64,000 nucleotides of DNA from Plantago ovata (GCA_028274465.1 CM051457.1:49508362-49572361); one strand, 5' to 3'. Positions 42,801 through 55,122 are shown, counted from the first letter of the stretch. Notes: generated by a model not told the origin, from the sequence alone. Program-made: numbers and translations.

Positions 42801-44526
42801 TCATCAATCTCCATGTCCATTTTCTGGCTTAGATCAGTAAGTACCAGTTGGATCTTATCCACTGAGGTAGCTGGTGAACTGGGTCTTTCATTCTCAGCAT
42901 CATGTATGCGTCGTCGAACGATACTTCAATGTGAGTTTCAGCAAACTCAACGTTTTGAACAGTTGTTGTCTCAACAACTATTTCGTCAGCAACATGTGCT
43001 GATTGAGCACTCTCTCTTTGTGGACTAGTTGCTTGTTCAACAACTATTTCTTTTTCACTTGTTGCTTTGTCAGCAGCTTCTTCAGCAAGTGCAGCCTTTC
43101 TTAGGTCTGCAGCGATGTCACTTGTTGGTTCAAGTGTTGTATCATCGAGATTATCTACTACGTAGACATCATCGATTCTTTCTAAGGCAGGATTTGCATT
43201 TTCACTATCTTGTGGTCTTTCTCAGTAATTATATCCAAATTAATTGGATTTGTAGAAGTGTCATCAGGTGCTTCTACATTAATTACTTGAGTAGGTTTCT
43301 TTTCAGCAACCACTGTTGTATCGTCATCCGGAATAGCATGGACAATAGAAATTGACTTCCTAACCGTTGTCTTCTTCCCTGGGAAGGTTTTTGTCCGGGC
43401 TTTCTTGGGGACAGGATCAGCTGATGAAGCTGCAGTATGAGTATCATCATCAGTTTTTCTTTTCTTACTTCTCTTGCTGGGTGCTTTTGTGTCAGCAACC
43501 ACAACAGTATCAGCAACGTTTGAGTTTGTTGCTTTCTTGGACTTTTTCTCAACATCCTTTGGGTCCATTCTGTTTGTAGAATGCTCTTCCCACATTGCAC
43601 ATCGACTTCTTAATCAGAAATGGGTTTCTCAGCTTGATTTGAAAATGTTCCAAGATGTAACAGATTTTCATTCCATGCATCACTGGGAATATTGGTAAGA
43701 CAAAATTGTCTTCCACCTTGACTTTGAATTTCACAATACATTCAACTAATTTGTTGAAAATGTATTTCACCAGTGGATGTTGTTTTTGTTCTCATGTATA
43801 TGCATCAGCAATGGTCATCTTTTCAGGCCAACTTGGTCTATTCCTCCGACTTGGGAGTCTAGGACTTTTATGAGTAGCAAAGCTACTAGTCCAAGAGAGT
43901 AAGAGAGATGTTTTCTCATTGTAAATTTGTCCCATGAAACAGGGGCAATCTCTCCTCTTTTCATCCTTTCATTTCTGACATCACTGTAGAAGGTCTCAAT
44001 TTCTTCTACAGTGGCAGTGATGTCATCTTTTGTTCCGGTAGTTGGAATCTGAAAGATGTTTGCCAAATCAATCCATTTCAGGATGATTTTCTTTCCATGT
44101 ACTGTTGTAGAAATCACTTCTTCCGTGATTCCTTGTTCATCAGTACTGGTTTGGATTTTTGCATTGTTGTAGAATTCCATTCTATCCACCATACTCACCA
44201 TTTTTGTGCGAGCAGTGATAAATGGAAGCAGGCCTTGTTGATTAATGTAATTCAACACCTCGATGTTTTCTTCGTCATATTCTTCTTCATAGAAGTATCT
44301 GATATACTTCTCTTTTGCAAAACCTCCCCATTGCATCATTTGCTCACACTTTTCAGTGTTGAGATATGCAAGAGGCATGGATCTCTCTGTGATTCAGTTA
44401 TTTGCTTACACGACTTTCACCGTGTTCTTTGCCGGAGATGCAGCCGGTGTAGGAACAGTGGTTTTTCCAGCACTGTCTGCTTTGGAGGACTTGGTGTTCT
44501 TGGTTTGTTGCCTTTTGGGAGCCATC
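39803..44526 (-). pseudogene. ORF3 of element B, main part
   Basis: Begins MAPKRQQTKNTKSSK at 44526 and follows element A's ORF3 throughout: WGGFAKEKYIRYFYEEE, MEFYNNAKIQ, LKWIDLANIFQIP, basic ADPVPKKARTKT, Val/Ala/Glu-rich region, the three intron-like segments, acidic runs, coiled coil (near 40600-40800), and YTWIDLKVAKKERDPPPYPR. Unlike A it has several frameshifts (for example near 44390, 43590-43560, 42100 and 41310) and stops. The C-terminus lies beyond element A at 21025-21375. Confidence 0.78.
42194..42580 (-). other. Three intron-like segments of ORF3 (B)
   Basis: In B: 42506-42580 (75), 42365-42436 (72) and 42194-42268 (75), each after CAGCAG and each GT...CAG. Lengths equal those of A although the inner sequence differs at many sites. 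All three are open in frame in B, so they might also be translated. Confidence 0.5.
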
Positions 44527-44682
44527 TCTTTATATAGTATGGTAAACAAAGGGGTAAGAGTACGAAATTGAGATGCTTTTCTTTTTGACCGGAGGTACAA
44601 TGTTTCAGAGCACAGGCTAGAAACATTTGCAGAGAAAGGAAATGTGGAGTTAAAGAATTTTGTCTTTTGTCTAACTCTTCAT

Positions 44683-44690
44683 TTATATAG
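44683..44690 (-). promoter_or_regulatory. Internal TATA box before ORF3, element B
   Basis: Complement reads atacTATATAAAtg, about 157 bases before the ORF3 ATG at 44526, matching A. Confidence 0.55.
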
Positions 44691-45556
44691 TATCTCTGTT
44701 GTGTGAGAAACTCAATGGTTTTGAGTTCTCAGCAAGGGTAAAACAGAGAAACGTTGAGTTAGTGGAGCCTTTGAATTAAATGCGTAGTGGTCTACTAGCC
44801 CGAAACCGTCAGAGCTTGTTTTCACTTTATAACATAAACCGTTGGATCATCAACTGCCTTAAAATCAATGGCCACTATTGCATTTTATGTCATGATTAAT
44901 AGCGAGTTTATGTGTGCCACGATTAACGTCACATTTAGATTTTACCTTGAATCAAGGGATTTTCTCTCTTTTACATAGAAGCTAATAGCTTGCTGAAGTA
45001 TTAAAGAATCTTTTCAGCGATTCTAAACGTTCTAACTTTAGCATTTACTTTTTAAGTAACAAGCCTTGTAATTGCTGAAAGTTCCCCCTTAATTAAATAT
45101 CTCATTTTTCTTTGAGTCAAAGAGATTTCTAAGTTCCCGTCTCAGCAAGTCCCTTTTTATAGTTAGATATTTTAGGTAAATTCTTTTTAAGTGAAAACAA
45201 TTTTGCTCTTTGCTGAGTTCCCGTCTCAGATTTTTCCTTTGACATATGAATGTCAGTAACCTTGATTGTCTGAATACCCGTTTCAGCAATCCAAATGTTT
45301 TTCTTACTGAATACCCGTTTCAGCAATCCAAAGGTTTTTCTTAGTGAATATCCATTTCAGCAAGTGACCAAGTTTCATAACAAATGACCAGTTTGTAGGA
45401 TTTACTTGTTGTATGCCTGTTTCAGCAAACACTTGTGTACAACCATCTTTTAGTGGAACCAAACACAAAAAAGGGGACTTTCAAGGGATAATTAAATCTT
45501 AAGAAACTATTGGATTGCTGAATACCTATTTCAGCAACCAATCAAATGTACCCTTT
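44691..45556 (-). other. Non-coding spacer between pol and ORF3 of element B
   Basis: Homologous to 30551-31321. It includes a hairpin array (45120-45540) and the unique stretch with the complement of ccgttggatca (44840). No gene. Confidence 0.7.
45120..45540 (-). repeat. Array of CTGAR-ACGGGNA-YTCAG hairpins, element B
   Basis: About seven units on the minus strand, including ctgagacgggaactcag (complement near 45215), ctgaaacgggtattcag (near 45272 and 45309) and ctgaaataggtattcag with 8-bp arms TTGCTGAA/TTCAGCAA (near 45518). Confidence 0.8.
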
Positions 45557-46261
45557 TTATTGAGGTAGTTCAATCAATCCAATGTTATACCTTAGCATTG
45601 CAAACCTATTATCTGGAAGGGGCTTGGTAAATATGTCAGCAAGTTGATCATCAGTACCTATCTTTACAACCTCAATGTCTCCCTTTTCCACATGGTCTCT
45701 AATGAAATGGTATCTAATATCAATGTGATTTGTCCTTGAGTAAAACTTAGGATTTTGCGTGATCGCAATAGCACTTGTATTATCACAAAAGATTGGTGTT
45801 TTCTTTGCAGAAATACCATAATCTCTTAGTTGTTATTGAATCCATAGGATTTGAGCAGTACAACAACCAGCCACAATGTATTTAGATTCAGTGGATGAAT
45901 TGGCCACACAGGTTTGCTTCTTGTTGAACCATGAAATTAATCTTGTACCTAGAAACTGACAAGTTCCAGAGGTACTTTTCCGATCATGAGTTGATCCACC
46001 ATGGTCACCATCTGAATAACCATCCAATTCTAATCCATAATCCTTTGGATACCATAATCCAACATAGATTGTACCTTTGACATATTTCAGTATTTTGAGT
46101 GCTTTCTTATAGTGTGATTCTCTAGGGTTAGATTGAAATCTTGCACACACACAAACAACATACTGAATGTCAGGCCTACTTGCTGTTAGATACAGCAAGG
46201 AACCAATGGGCTTCCTATACTTGTGTTCATCTACACTTTTGTCTTCTTTAGTATAGTCCAA
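45557..46261 (-). pseudogene. pol: RNase H of element B
   Basis: LDGYSDGDHGGSTHDRK, SSTESKYIVAGC, CDNTSAIAITQNP and the terminal LIELPQ with stop at 45557. The second conserved Asp of SDADHGGS is kept although Ala is Gly, and ESEY is ESKY. A stop near 45833 (CAA to TAA) separates the last third. Inactive as it stands. Confidence 0.85.
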
Positions 46262-46859
46262 TTTGGTACCAACTCATAGGGATCTTTTCAGGTTTCTCTT
46301 CCTCTTTGATCCTGAACTTTATGAGCATTTCCTTTACATACTTTTCTTGATTTATGAATATTCCATATTTAAGTTGCTTGACTTGCAAACCTAGGACATA
46401 ATTCAATTTGCCCATCATGCTCATTTCAAACTTGTTAGTCATGAGCATGGCAAAATCACCACAAAGTTTCTTGTCCTATGATCCAAAAATTATGTCATCC
46501 ACATAAATCTGGACTAAGAGTATTTTACCATCATGGTTCATGGTAAATAAGGTTTTATCAACTTCACCTTTCTTGAAGCCATTCTCCAGCAAGAACTTAC
46601 CTAAGGTATCATACCAAGCTGTAGGTGCTTGCTTTAGACCATATACAGCTTTCTGAAGCTTATATACCATCTTGATTTCTGAGGGAAGTTCAAAGCCAGG
46701 GGGTTGTTCTAGATAGACTTCTTCAGCAAGTTCACCATTTAGGAATGCACTTTTAACATCCATTTGGTAAACTATAAAGTCGTTATGAGCAACAAAGGCT
46801 AAGAAAAGTCTAATTGCATCCAATCTTGCAACTGGTTCATAAGACTCATCATAATCCAA
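46248..46859 (-). pseudogene. pol: Reverse transcriptase of element B
   Basis: [54 protein letters not shown] and [11 protein letters not shown] with the YVDD motif. A stop near 46476 precedes the thumb (46248-46448, MLMTNKFEMSMMGKL). Upstream, 46860-47077 is homologous RT N-terminal sequence with stops. Confidence 0.88.
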
Positions 46860-47077
46860 TCCTTCAGTCTAACAGTAACCTTGAGCAACTAATCATGCTT
46901 TATTCCTTGTTACTTCACCAGACTCGCTCAGCTTGTTTCTGAACACCCACTTGGTACCAATTGCTTTCTTTCCTTCAACAAGGGGTACAAGTTTCCAGAC
47001 TTTGTTCCTTTCGAATTGATCCAGTTCTTCTTGATTGCCTTGATCCATTCAGAATGCTTTAAAGTTTCTTCTATGGT

Positions 47078-47722
47078 TTAGGGTTCAATTTCTGAAACAA
47101 AGTAAGAGAACAAAGCTTCTACCTCAACAACTATTGCTTCTTCAGCAAGTTCCTGGTTGGTAGATACTTTGGATCTAGTCACTTGGCGTTTGTCAATATC
47201 ACCAATCATATCCTTAGAGGGATGATCTCTAATCCATTTGTTAACAGGTTTTCTGCTTTTAGGATCTGGATATGTTTGCGTTTCAGCATGTGACTCTTCA
47301 GTATGTACTTCTTCAGTACTACTGGTATCTTGTTGTGTCTCTACTGAAATGGGTTCATCAGCAACTACTTGTTCAGTATTGCTGGTTTGAGGTAACTCGT
47401 CAGTAGACACAGGGAGTTGCATAGTTTCAGCAACATCTGGAGCGACTGCATCTTTAGCCGGGAATTCCTTATCATGAACTACATTTATCTTGACTTGACT
47501 TGGTGTTGGAGTGTCATTGTCAGAATCATCATTAAGTTTAATGAGTTTGACATTTCCAGCTTTGGATTCAGTTCTTTGCTCATGTATGAGTAGTTTCTTC
47601 ATACATTCTGATACTTCTTCTTCAGTAGGAACTCCTTGTGTCTTTTCATAGAATACAACATGCACTGATTCTTCAATCTTTTGTGCCTTTTTGTTGTAAA
47701 CTATATAAGCTTTGCTATGCAA
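47078..47722 (-). pseudogene. pol: Integrase-RT linker of element B
   Basis: A 214-codon open stretch, HSKAYIVYNKKAQKIEESVH, then a Thr/Glu/Val-rich linker (VAETMQLPVSTDELPQTSN) and KSRKPVNKWIRDHPSKDM. It carries about 70 codons that element A lacks, so B shows the fuller form. Confidence 0.85.
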
Positions 47723-48512
47723 GGAGTAACCAAGAAATATCGCTTCATCTGCCTTTGGTTGAAATGTTCTTAAATATTCTCTACCATTGTTAAGAACAAA
47801 GCATTTACAACCAAATACTCTTAGATGAGTGATGTTAGGAGGTCTTCCAACAAATAGCTCATAGGGAGTTTGTTGTATTCCTTAGTTATCAAGCATCTAT
47901 TTTGAGTACAGCAGGCAGTGTTAATCTCTTCAACCCAATAACCTTCACTTATTTCAGTGTCAGCAAGCATGGTTCTAGCTGCTTGCTTAAGGGTACGATT
48001 TTTCCTTTCAGCAACACCATTTTATATGCCTTTAGAAGTGCAATACTCAGTTATGTACTGGTTCACAAACTCAGTACCATGGTCTGTTCTAATGATCTTT
48101 ACGTTGTCATTTTTCATGACTTCGAGCTTATTCAGCAAGTTAGGTATTTAAGTCCTTGTTTCAGACTTTTGTTTGATGAAAATTACCCAAGTGAACCTTT
48201 AATAATCATCAACCACCACCAGACCATACTTCTTGCCAGCATAGCTTGTTGAAGAAGATTCAAACAAGTCCATGTGCAAAAGTTGTAAAGGTTTTGTAGT
48301 TGGCGGTACTGCCTTGTTCTTGAAAGAAATTTTGGTTTGCTTACCTTTGCTGACATGAAGTGCAAACACCATCCTTCTTAAAAGTAACCTTAGGTAAGGT
48401 AATCCAACTACAAGTGCCTTTTTAGACAGCTTATTCAGCGTCTTGAAGTTTTGGTGACTAGTTCTATTATGCCATTACCATGCTTTTTCAGCAAGGCATT
48501 CATGTTCTGAGA
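47723..48512 (-). pseudogene. pol: Integrase of element B, broken
   Basis: Minus-strand reading shows the HHCC finger, LLHMDLFESSSTSYAGKKYG, IRTDHGTEF (second catalytic Asp kept) and NGVAERKNRTL (catalytic Glu kept). About 11 codons before NGVAE are missing (near 48020), and several stops and shifts occur. Confidence 0.82.
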
Positions 48513-48917
48513 TCAGGCATTTTTCAATGATGTTGAAGACCAATCTATAGTGTATAGACCTCCTGATCTAGCAACCATGATTACCTTCTTTGTCTCAAAG
48601 TCAATAAGTTTACATTCATCACTGTTGATTTTGATAAAATAACCTTTGTCAGCAAACTGACTCGTGCTGAAAAGGTTGAACTTAAGATTTTTGACATAAA
48701 GAACTCCTGATATAGTAATGCACCCTAACTTCACATCACCATAGCCTTTATTAGAACCAAAGCCTCCACCAGCAAACCTTATTGTTGGACCTTTAGACCA
48801 CCGTCTATAGTTTATAAGGTTTTTCTTATTGCTCGTCATGTGCTTTCCGCAACCACTGTCAAAGCGCCAAATTGCATTGTTTGTCTCTGTGGCTGAAGTC
48901 TGCACAATCAAGAGCAA
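48513..48917 (-). pseudogene. pol: Protease region of element B
   Basis: AIWRFDSGCGKHMTSNKKN keeps the Asp-Ser-Gly active site that A has lost, followed by FAGGGFGSNKGYGDVKLGC and LYVKNLKFNLFSTSQFADKG. It ends at a stop after a shift. Confidence 0.85.
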
Positions 48918-49833
48918 ACAAGTTAATTATCCAAGATTGGATGTCCATTAACATGTTTAAGAAAACGTCCAGTGGAAACCAAAGTTTTGACTTTTTCAAT
49001 CTTACTTGTTTTCTACTTGCTGAGGAACTAGATGGTTTAGAACCAAAAGACTTCTGAACATTGCTGGTCAAGTCCACTTTCTGATGTGGTGTCTTGTTTG
49101 ATTGATCCTTTTGCTGAATATACTTTTCACTAAGTTCTTTTCTAGCAATGTTCCTTCTAGTCCTAGCATTCTGAGTATTATTAGTACTCTTAGGCTTGGA
49201 TTTGTTCAGCTCTTTGAAGTATCTTTGCTGACTCTGCTTATACTCGTGAAAAAGTTGATTTTGCTTGGTTTTGTATCCAAGTCCACTTTTCGGAGTGTGC
49301 TGAATTTTTGTCTCAGCAACCTTACTTGATTCAGGTTTGTCAGCAAAGAACTTCTGATTACGTTTGTTAGTAATCTTGCCTTTAGGCTTAACAAATTGCT
49401 TTTCAGCAACTTGTTTGGCGGATTGCTTTTCAGCATCCTTTTTCTGATCAGATTGCTTTTCAGCAACCTGTTTACCTTTTGAAGTCTTGTTACTTTGAGT
49501 AGCAACAGCGGGCTTCTTGGTCATAGGTACTTTATTGCTTATTTCAGCAACCTTAGATTGACCAAACTGATAGAGTTCTGGTTGAGCACTATCAGTAGCA
49601 CGAACAAAGGTTATGGGTGATTTGTCTTTACTTAAGATTATCACGTCATCACCTTCATAAGTAGCACCTAAACCTTCTTTCTGAGATGGATCTCTCAGAT
49701 ATGAATTTAGTTCAGTTAGCGTGTTACTAGTGTTTGCATAGGATTTGAAATTGACATTCATCTTTTTCATCTCTTGTATTTCAGCAAGTAACTTCAGAAT
49801 TGAAGACTGATATTCTTCCAATTCTATTGCCAT
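48859..49833 (-). pseudogene. gag: Gag of element B, C-terminal half
   Basis: MAIELEEYQSSILKLLAEIQ, then a Lys/Gln-rich tail with repeated VAEKQ words (KGKQVAEKQSDQKKD). It is homologous to 26250-27166. A frameshift near 49000 takes it into a frame overlapping the protease start. The TAA and -1 arrangement between gag and protease is the same as in A. Confidence 0.8.
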
Positions 49834-49862
49834 TTGAGCATTTTTCTCTGTAGCTTCAGCAA

Positions 49863-51395
49863 TTAGCTTTTAAGATGCAATATTTCAACATCTTTCCTTT
49901 CTGACTCAGTGCTTAGCACAACGTACTTTTCAGTAGTTTGCTTAGTCAGAAATTCAGCATTTTGCAATTTCTCTTGCTGTTTGCTCAGAGTTTTCTCAAA
50001 TCTTTCGATTTCTCCTTGAATTCTATCAAGATCAATCCCATCTTCACTTTCTGAATCAGATTCAGAGGTAGGAGAAATTACCTGATCGGCCATGAGGTAG
50101 AACTCGTAATTTGACACATATGGGTAATCTTCCATGGCAATTCCACAAACTTCTTTGCCTATTTCTACGTCCAATGTAGCTTCCTCTTCTTCAGTGTCTG
50201 AACTTTCTACCTCACTGTCTTCAGAGCTTGTTTCAATGCAAAGAGTATCGATTTTTGCTTGAAGCTTCTTCTTTTCACCAATCAAGGCCTTCTTGAACTT
50301 CTTCTTCTTTTCACCAGACTTTCCTTTCAACAAAGGGCAGTTTGCTTTCAAGTGTCCATGCTTTTTGCAATAAAAGCAAAGATCATAGCCAACTACTGGT
50401 TCATCAGAAGAGTTTGCTTGCTGAGCTTGCTTGTTCAGCGAGCTGGCTTCATTCTTGTACTTATGGTAGCTATTACCAAGATGCTTTTTCAGCTTCTCTT
50501 TTGCTTTTCGCCTTTCAAGTTCCTTGCTGATGAACTTATTCATGTTTCTAACTGCAAGAGCATTTTCATCAGCAAGTTCTTTGTCACTCTTCTTTTCAGA
50601 AGGTGAAGGCTTGGCAGCAAGAGCAATGTTTTGCGATTTTTCAGCAAACACACTTTCTCTTTGCTTTGTCTCATAGTTGACAGTAGCAAGGTGAGAGAAC
50701 AACCCAGTTGGGGTGATGTTTGGCATTCCTTGATTATAGTAGAAGTTCTGAGTGTGAATCCATTCTTGATTCAAACTTCTAATAATGGTTTTCACCTTCT
50801 CAGAATCTGAATAGAAGTTTCCAACACCTAAGGCAGCCATTTCACTCACAAGAGTTGTGAATCTGAAATTCAAGTCTTCCAGTGACTCAGTGGCACCTTG
50901 TTTGAAGTTTTGAAACTTCAACTTTAACACTTCGAGTTTGTTTTCCTTGGTTTTGTCAGATCCAACACAAAGATCTTGAACCATTTTCCAAGCTTCCTTA
51001 GCAGTTTTGGCACCCCATAGTTTGCACTGTATAGTGTCTAGAGTAGATCGAATGATGATGTTTCTTGCTTGGCCATCAAGACAGAATCTCTTGGCTTCAT
51101 CAGAAGTCCATTCGTCTCTTGGTTTTGGTACGACAGTGTCGACCAGTTCTACTAAGATAGTTTCCTTTCCAGCATTATCTGTGGTTTTGTGAGGAAAGCT
51201 TCTTTCAAATTTAGTGATCTTGATTGGTCCATCGTTTATGATAGTCGCCATCTCATCACTAATGGCCTCAAGATGTAGAATCATGTTGTTTCGCCATTTC
51301 TCATAGTTTTCCAGCTTCAGCAAAGGAGCGTCTCCTAAAGATATCCAGTCAGCAACTACCAAACTGATCAAGTGAAAGTGATTTACGGAAAGCAC
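49863..51395 (-). pseudogene. gag: Gag of element B, N-terminal half
   Basis: Homologous to 23057-26200. The natural start is lost (ATG to ATA at 51342-51344), so the open frame extends upstream to 51395. The zinc knuckle is kept: CFYCKKHGHLKANC. It includes the acidic ETSSEDSEVESSDTEEEE stretch that in A was hit by the solo LTR, and stops in LHLKS by a shift near 49863. Confidence 0.88.
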
Positions 51396-51438
51396 CTAAG
51401 GGGATCTAGGTTCAGTGTTGAAGGTTAAAGAACCTCCA

Positions 51439-51450
51439 GCTCTGATACCA
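51439..51450 (-). promoter_or_regulatory. Primer binding site of element B
   Basis: The complement reads TGGTATCAGAGC, two bases inside the 5' LTR. Confidence 0.9.
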
Positions 51451-51452
51451 CT

Positions 51453-54400
51453 TGTTGGTCCTTTTAAACAACAAGTAAAGACTAGAGGGGGGGGGGGTGA
51501 ATAGTCTTTACAAACTTTTCCGTCGTTTAAAACTTTCACATCAAGTACTTATTACTTTTGAGTAATGAGTTTGCTGGTACTTAACTTTCTCAACAAGTGT
51601 TTATTACTTTCCAGTGACAAGTTTGCTGATACTTCAAAACAGAGTGCGGAAGTCTTTTACAATAAGTGCTTTTATCAAAAAGCTAGTTTCAGCATGTAAG
51701 CAGATAAATAGTGTAAAACAAAGTATCTTGCTGAAAGGTAACTGCAGAAATGTAAATCACACAAACACTTTTATAGTGGTATCTGAGATTGGCGTAATCT
51801 CTCAACTAATCCACTTTGTCTTTTCAATGACTGAATCCACTAAGATAATGTTAGGAAACTTGTAATTTTGATGAGCAATTAACCATGCTAAATTAAGGAA
51901 AATCCAGTAACTAGTACTCTTAAGGTCCATAGGAATTTAGAATTTTAAGGACATTGTAAAAGAGGAACGTTTGCTGAAGACTTAGTGTAGGTACTAGTTA
52001 GGTGCTTTACTTATGCTTATGATGTATCTTGTTTTCTGAAAAGAAAAACAACCTATTGAAGCATTTGCTGATGATGTACTTTGTTTACACAAACAAACTA
52101 TTGAAGCATTAGAACCAATCAGAAACTTGAAAAATTCGAAGACTGAAGACTAAAGAAGATTTCTGAAGATGGTATCTACAAAGGCACATGTTGCTCAGAA
52201 AGTGGAAACTTCAGCAACATCTTGTATAAGTGAAAATCTATATGATAGAGTAGGTTGTGCTTGCTGAAACTGAGACTGACCGCTTGCTGAAATACATATG
52301 TGACCTCCTTGCTGAAAGTACTTGCATTTGGGCTCCAACGTTCATATTTGAATTTCATTCAAATGAACATTAAATGCAAAAGTAAGCATGCGAAGAACAT
52401 GAAGACTAGAAGACAAATAAAGGACGTTGCTGAAAGTACAAACGCAAGATAGTGACATCTTAAGGAACAAAGCCTTAGAATTTGAAATTCAAACGGCTCC
52501 CTTGATTCACTATAAATAGAGGTCATCCGGCAAAGAGTTGAAGTGTGTCAACAACGTGATCAAACTCTCACTTGTGCTTATACACTCATCTTTCTTACTC
52601 TTTACTGCCATTGATCCGTTCCAAGACTTAAAGCTTGAAAAAGCTACTTGTGAAGAAGTAGAACATTCACGGCTAAGAAATTAGTTAAGTGTTCTTTCTT
52701 TCGAACTAGAACAAGTCTTGACACCAGAAACAATCTAATTTGTTTACTACAAAGTATTCAAAGTCTTGTTTCTTAGATTACTTGTTGTAGCTGAATAACT
52801 ATATTCAAGTCATCTCATCCCAAACCTCTCTAACTGATAAACACCCTTTTTCAGGCGTGAAATTCAGGGGGAATTTAATCAAGTATATTGTTGTTGATTA
52901 TAAGTCCCAAGTTTGGTGGAGAACAAGGTTTCGTTCTCTAGTTAGGTTCGAAACGAAGCAAGTGTGCTTTGATTTCTGTAGAATCGCTCTAGATAGGTGT
53001 TGTAAGGAACCTCAATCTTATCTTAGTGGATTCAGTCCTAGAAAGGACAAAGTGGATTAGTTGAGAGATTACGCCACTCTCAGATACCACTATAAAAGTG
53101 TTTGTGTGATTTACTTTACTGCATTTAGTTTTCAGCAAGCATATTTATCTGTACGCTGTCACTCTGATCACTTGCTGAAACTATCACTTACTGAAAAGCA
53201 CATACTGTATAAAGACTTCCGCACTCTGTTTTTAAGTATCAGTAAAACTCGTTACTGAAAAGTAACTAGTACTTGCTGAGAAAGTTAAGTATCAGCAAAC
53301 TCATTACTGAAAAGTAATAAGCCCTTGTTGAGAAAGTTTTTAAACGAAGAAAGTTTGAAAAGACTATTCAACCCCCCCCCCCTCTAGTCTTTTCTTGTTA
53401 TTTAAAGGGACCAACAGATAAGATATGAGGTTCCTTACAAATCCTATCACTAATGATTCTCAGAAACCAAAGCACACTTGCCTTGTTTCCAACCTAAACT
53501 AGAGAACTAAACCTTGTTCTCCATCAAACTTGGGACACTTAATCAGCAAAACTATGCTTGATTAATTCCCCCTGAATCCCACGCCTAAATAAGGGTGTTT
53601 ATCAGTTAGAGTGGTTTGGGATGAGATGACTTGAATATAACTTTGCAGCTATAACAAGCAATCTAAAGAAACTCAACTTGTAATACTTTGCAGTAGGCAA
53701 GTTTGTTGTTTCTGGTGTCAAGACTTGTTCTTGTTTAGAAGAAAAGAACACTTAACTAATTTCTTAGCTTTCAATGTTCTACTTCTTCACAAGTAGTTTT
53801 TGTTTCAAACTTAAGTCTTGGAACGGATCAATAGGCAGTAGAGAGTAGAGAAGGATTTGAGTGTTTAAAGAACAAGTGAGAGTTTGATCACGTTGTTGAC
53901 ACACCCTTCTACTCAGCCTAAGGTATTCTATTTATAGTGTCTCAAGGGAGCCGTTTGAATTTCAAATTCTAAGGCTTGTACCTTAAGATGTCACTATCTT
54001 GCTTTTGTACTTTCACCAGCGCTCTTCATTTGTCTTCTTGTCTTCATGTTCTTCGCGCTAACTTTGCATTTAATGTTCTTTGAAACAAATTCAAATATGA
54101 ACGTTGGAGCCAAAATGCAAGTACTCTTCAGCAAAGAGGTCACATACGTTGTTAGCAAGTGGTCAGTCTCAGTTTCAGCAAACACAACCTGCTCTGTCAT
54201 ATAGATTTTCACTTATGCAAGTTGTTGCTGAGAATCTCACTTTCTGAGATAACATGTGCCTTTGTAGATACCTTTCTCAGAATTCTTCTAAGTTTTCAGT
54301 CTTCGAATCTTCAACTTTCTGAGTGGTTCTAGTTCTTCAATAGTTTGTTTGTAAAAACAAAGTACATCATCAGCAAACTTAAGAACCTAACTAGTACCTA

Positions 54401-54540
54401 CACTAAGTCTTTCAGCGAACGGTCCTCTTTTACAATGTCCTTAAAATTCTAAATTTCTATGGACCTTAAGAGTACTAGTTACTGGAATTTAATTAATTTA
54501 GCATGGTTAATTGGTCATCAAAATTACAAGTTTCCTAACA
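51453..54540 (-). repeat. 5' LTR of element B, split by a solo LTR
   Basis: 51453-51848 and 53422-54540 together give about 1,515 bp, matching the 1,514 bp 3' LTR. The complement of the outer end is tgttaggaaacttg at 54540. A G run at 51486-51496 is the complement of the poly-C run in the other LTRs. Confidence 0.88.
51849..53416 (+). mobile_element. SIRE solo LTR inside the 5' LTR of B
   Basis: 1,568 bp in opposite orientation to B, tgttagg...ggaccaaca, target duplication gataa at 51844-51848 and 53417-53421. TATA at 52511. It is close to element A's LTRs in length and sequence. Confidence 0.92.
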
Positions 54541-55122
54541 AATCCCTACACAATCTTAGTGTAATAGTACTACTCCCTCTATTCCATAATAATCTTCCTA
54601 ACTTTCTTTTTTTTGACACATGTCCACCCAGTTCAACCTAGTCGGCGCGTGTGGCTCACCATAAAGGTCCTGTGAAAAAACAAAAAAACAAAAAAAACAA
54701 CAAAACAGTCGGAGTATATAAATTGGTCAAGTATCTATCTTACAGTATATAAATTGGACATAGTCATTATCCAGTATATAAAGTGACACTGTTTCACTCT
54801 GTAGTATATATTTTGATTTTTTCCGTACAAGATAGGGAGTTCAAACTTCGAACCAACATGGGATAAATGTGCAATGCCTTTTGTCGTAAAATAAGGCAAA
54901 ATAGCATTTTGCCCCCTATAGTTTGGTTGTTTGTGCGTTTTGCCCAATAAACTTTGATAGGTAGCAATTTCCCCCCGGACTTCGATAGAGGTTGCGAATT
55001 GCCCCTTTTAAGTGATTTACGTCGAATGTGCGATGGACACTCCGGAATAGGGCCTTTCCGTTTTAAACATGTAAAGCAAAATAAATAAAAAAATAAAATT
55101 TTTCAAAACTCAAACTAATAAA
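54541..55122. repeat. Flank with two short tandem-repeat arrays
   Basis: 54712-54812 holds about four copies of a 30-33 bp unit with (c/g/t)agtatata(a/t)a. 54895-55015 holds about four degenerate 26 bp units of the type gc(a/g)ttttgccccc...actttgatag. An oligo-A/C stretch lies at 54670-54700. 54571-54606 resembles a Stowaway MITE end, but no partner was found. No gene. Confidence 0.55.

Larger units (their letters stand above)
19249..54540 (-). mobile_element. SIRE-like copia element B, hosting element A
   Basis: The minus-strand element has LTRs at 51453-54540 (5', itself interrupted) and 19249-20762 (3'), and near-identical flanks aatct (19244-19248) and aatcc (54541-54545). Order on its strand: LTR, initiator-Met primer site, gag, protease, integrase, reverse transcriptase-RNase H, hairpin array, ORF3, polypurine tract, LTR. 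Element A is inserted in its ORF3. By eye its LTRs differ by about 6% over the 240 bases compared, so it is older than A. All its ORFs are broken. Confidence 0.9.

Noticed and set aside
43029-43355. Plus-strand ORFs rich in Leu/Gln/Phe within 40226-44571
   Set aside because: They are antisense to ORF3 of element B.
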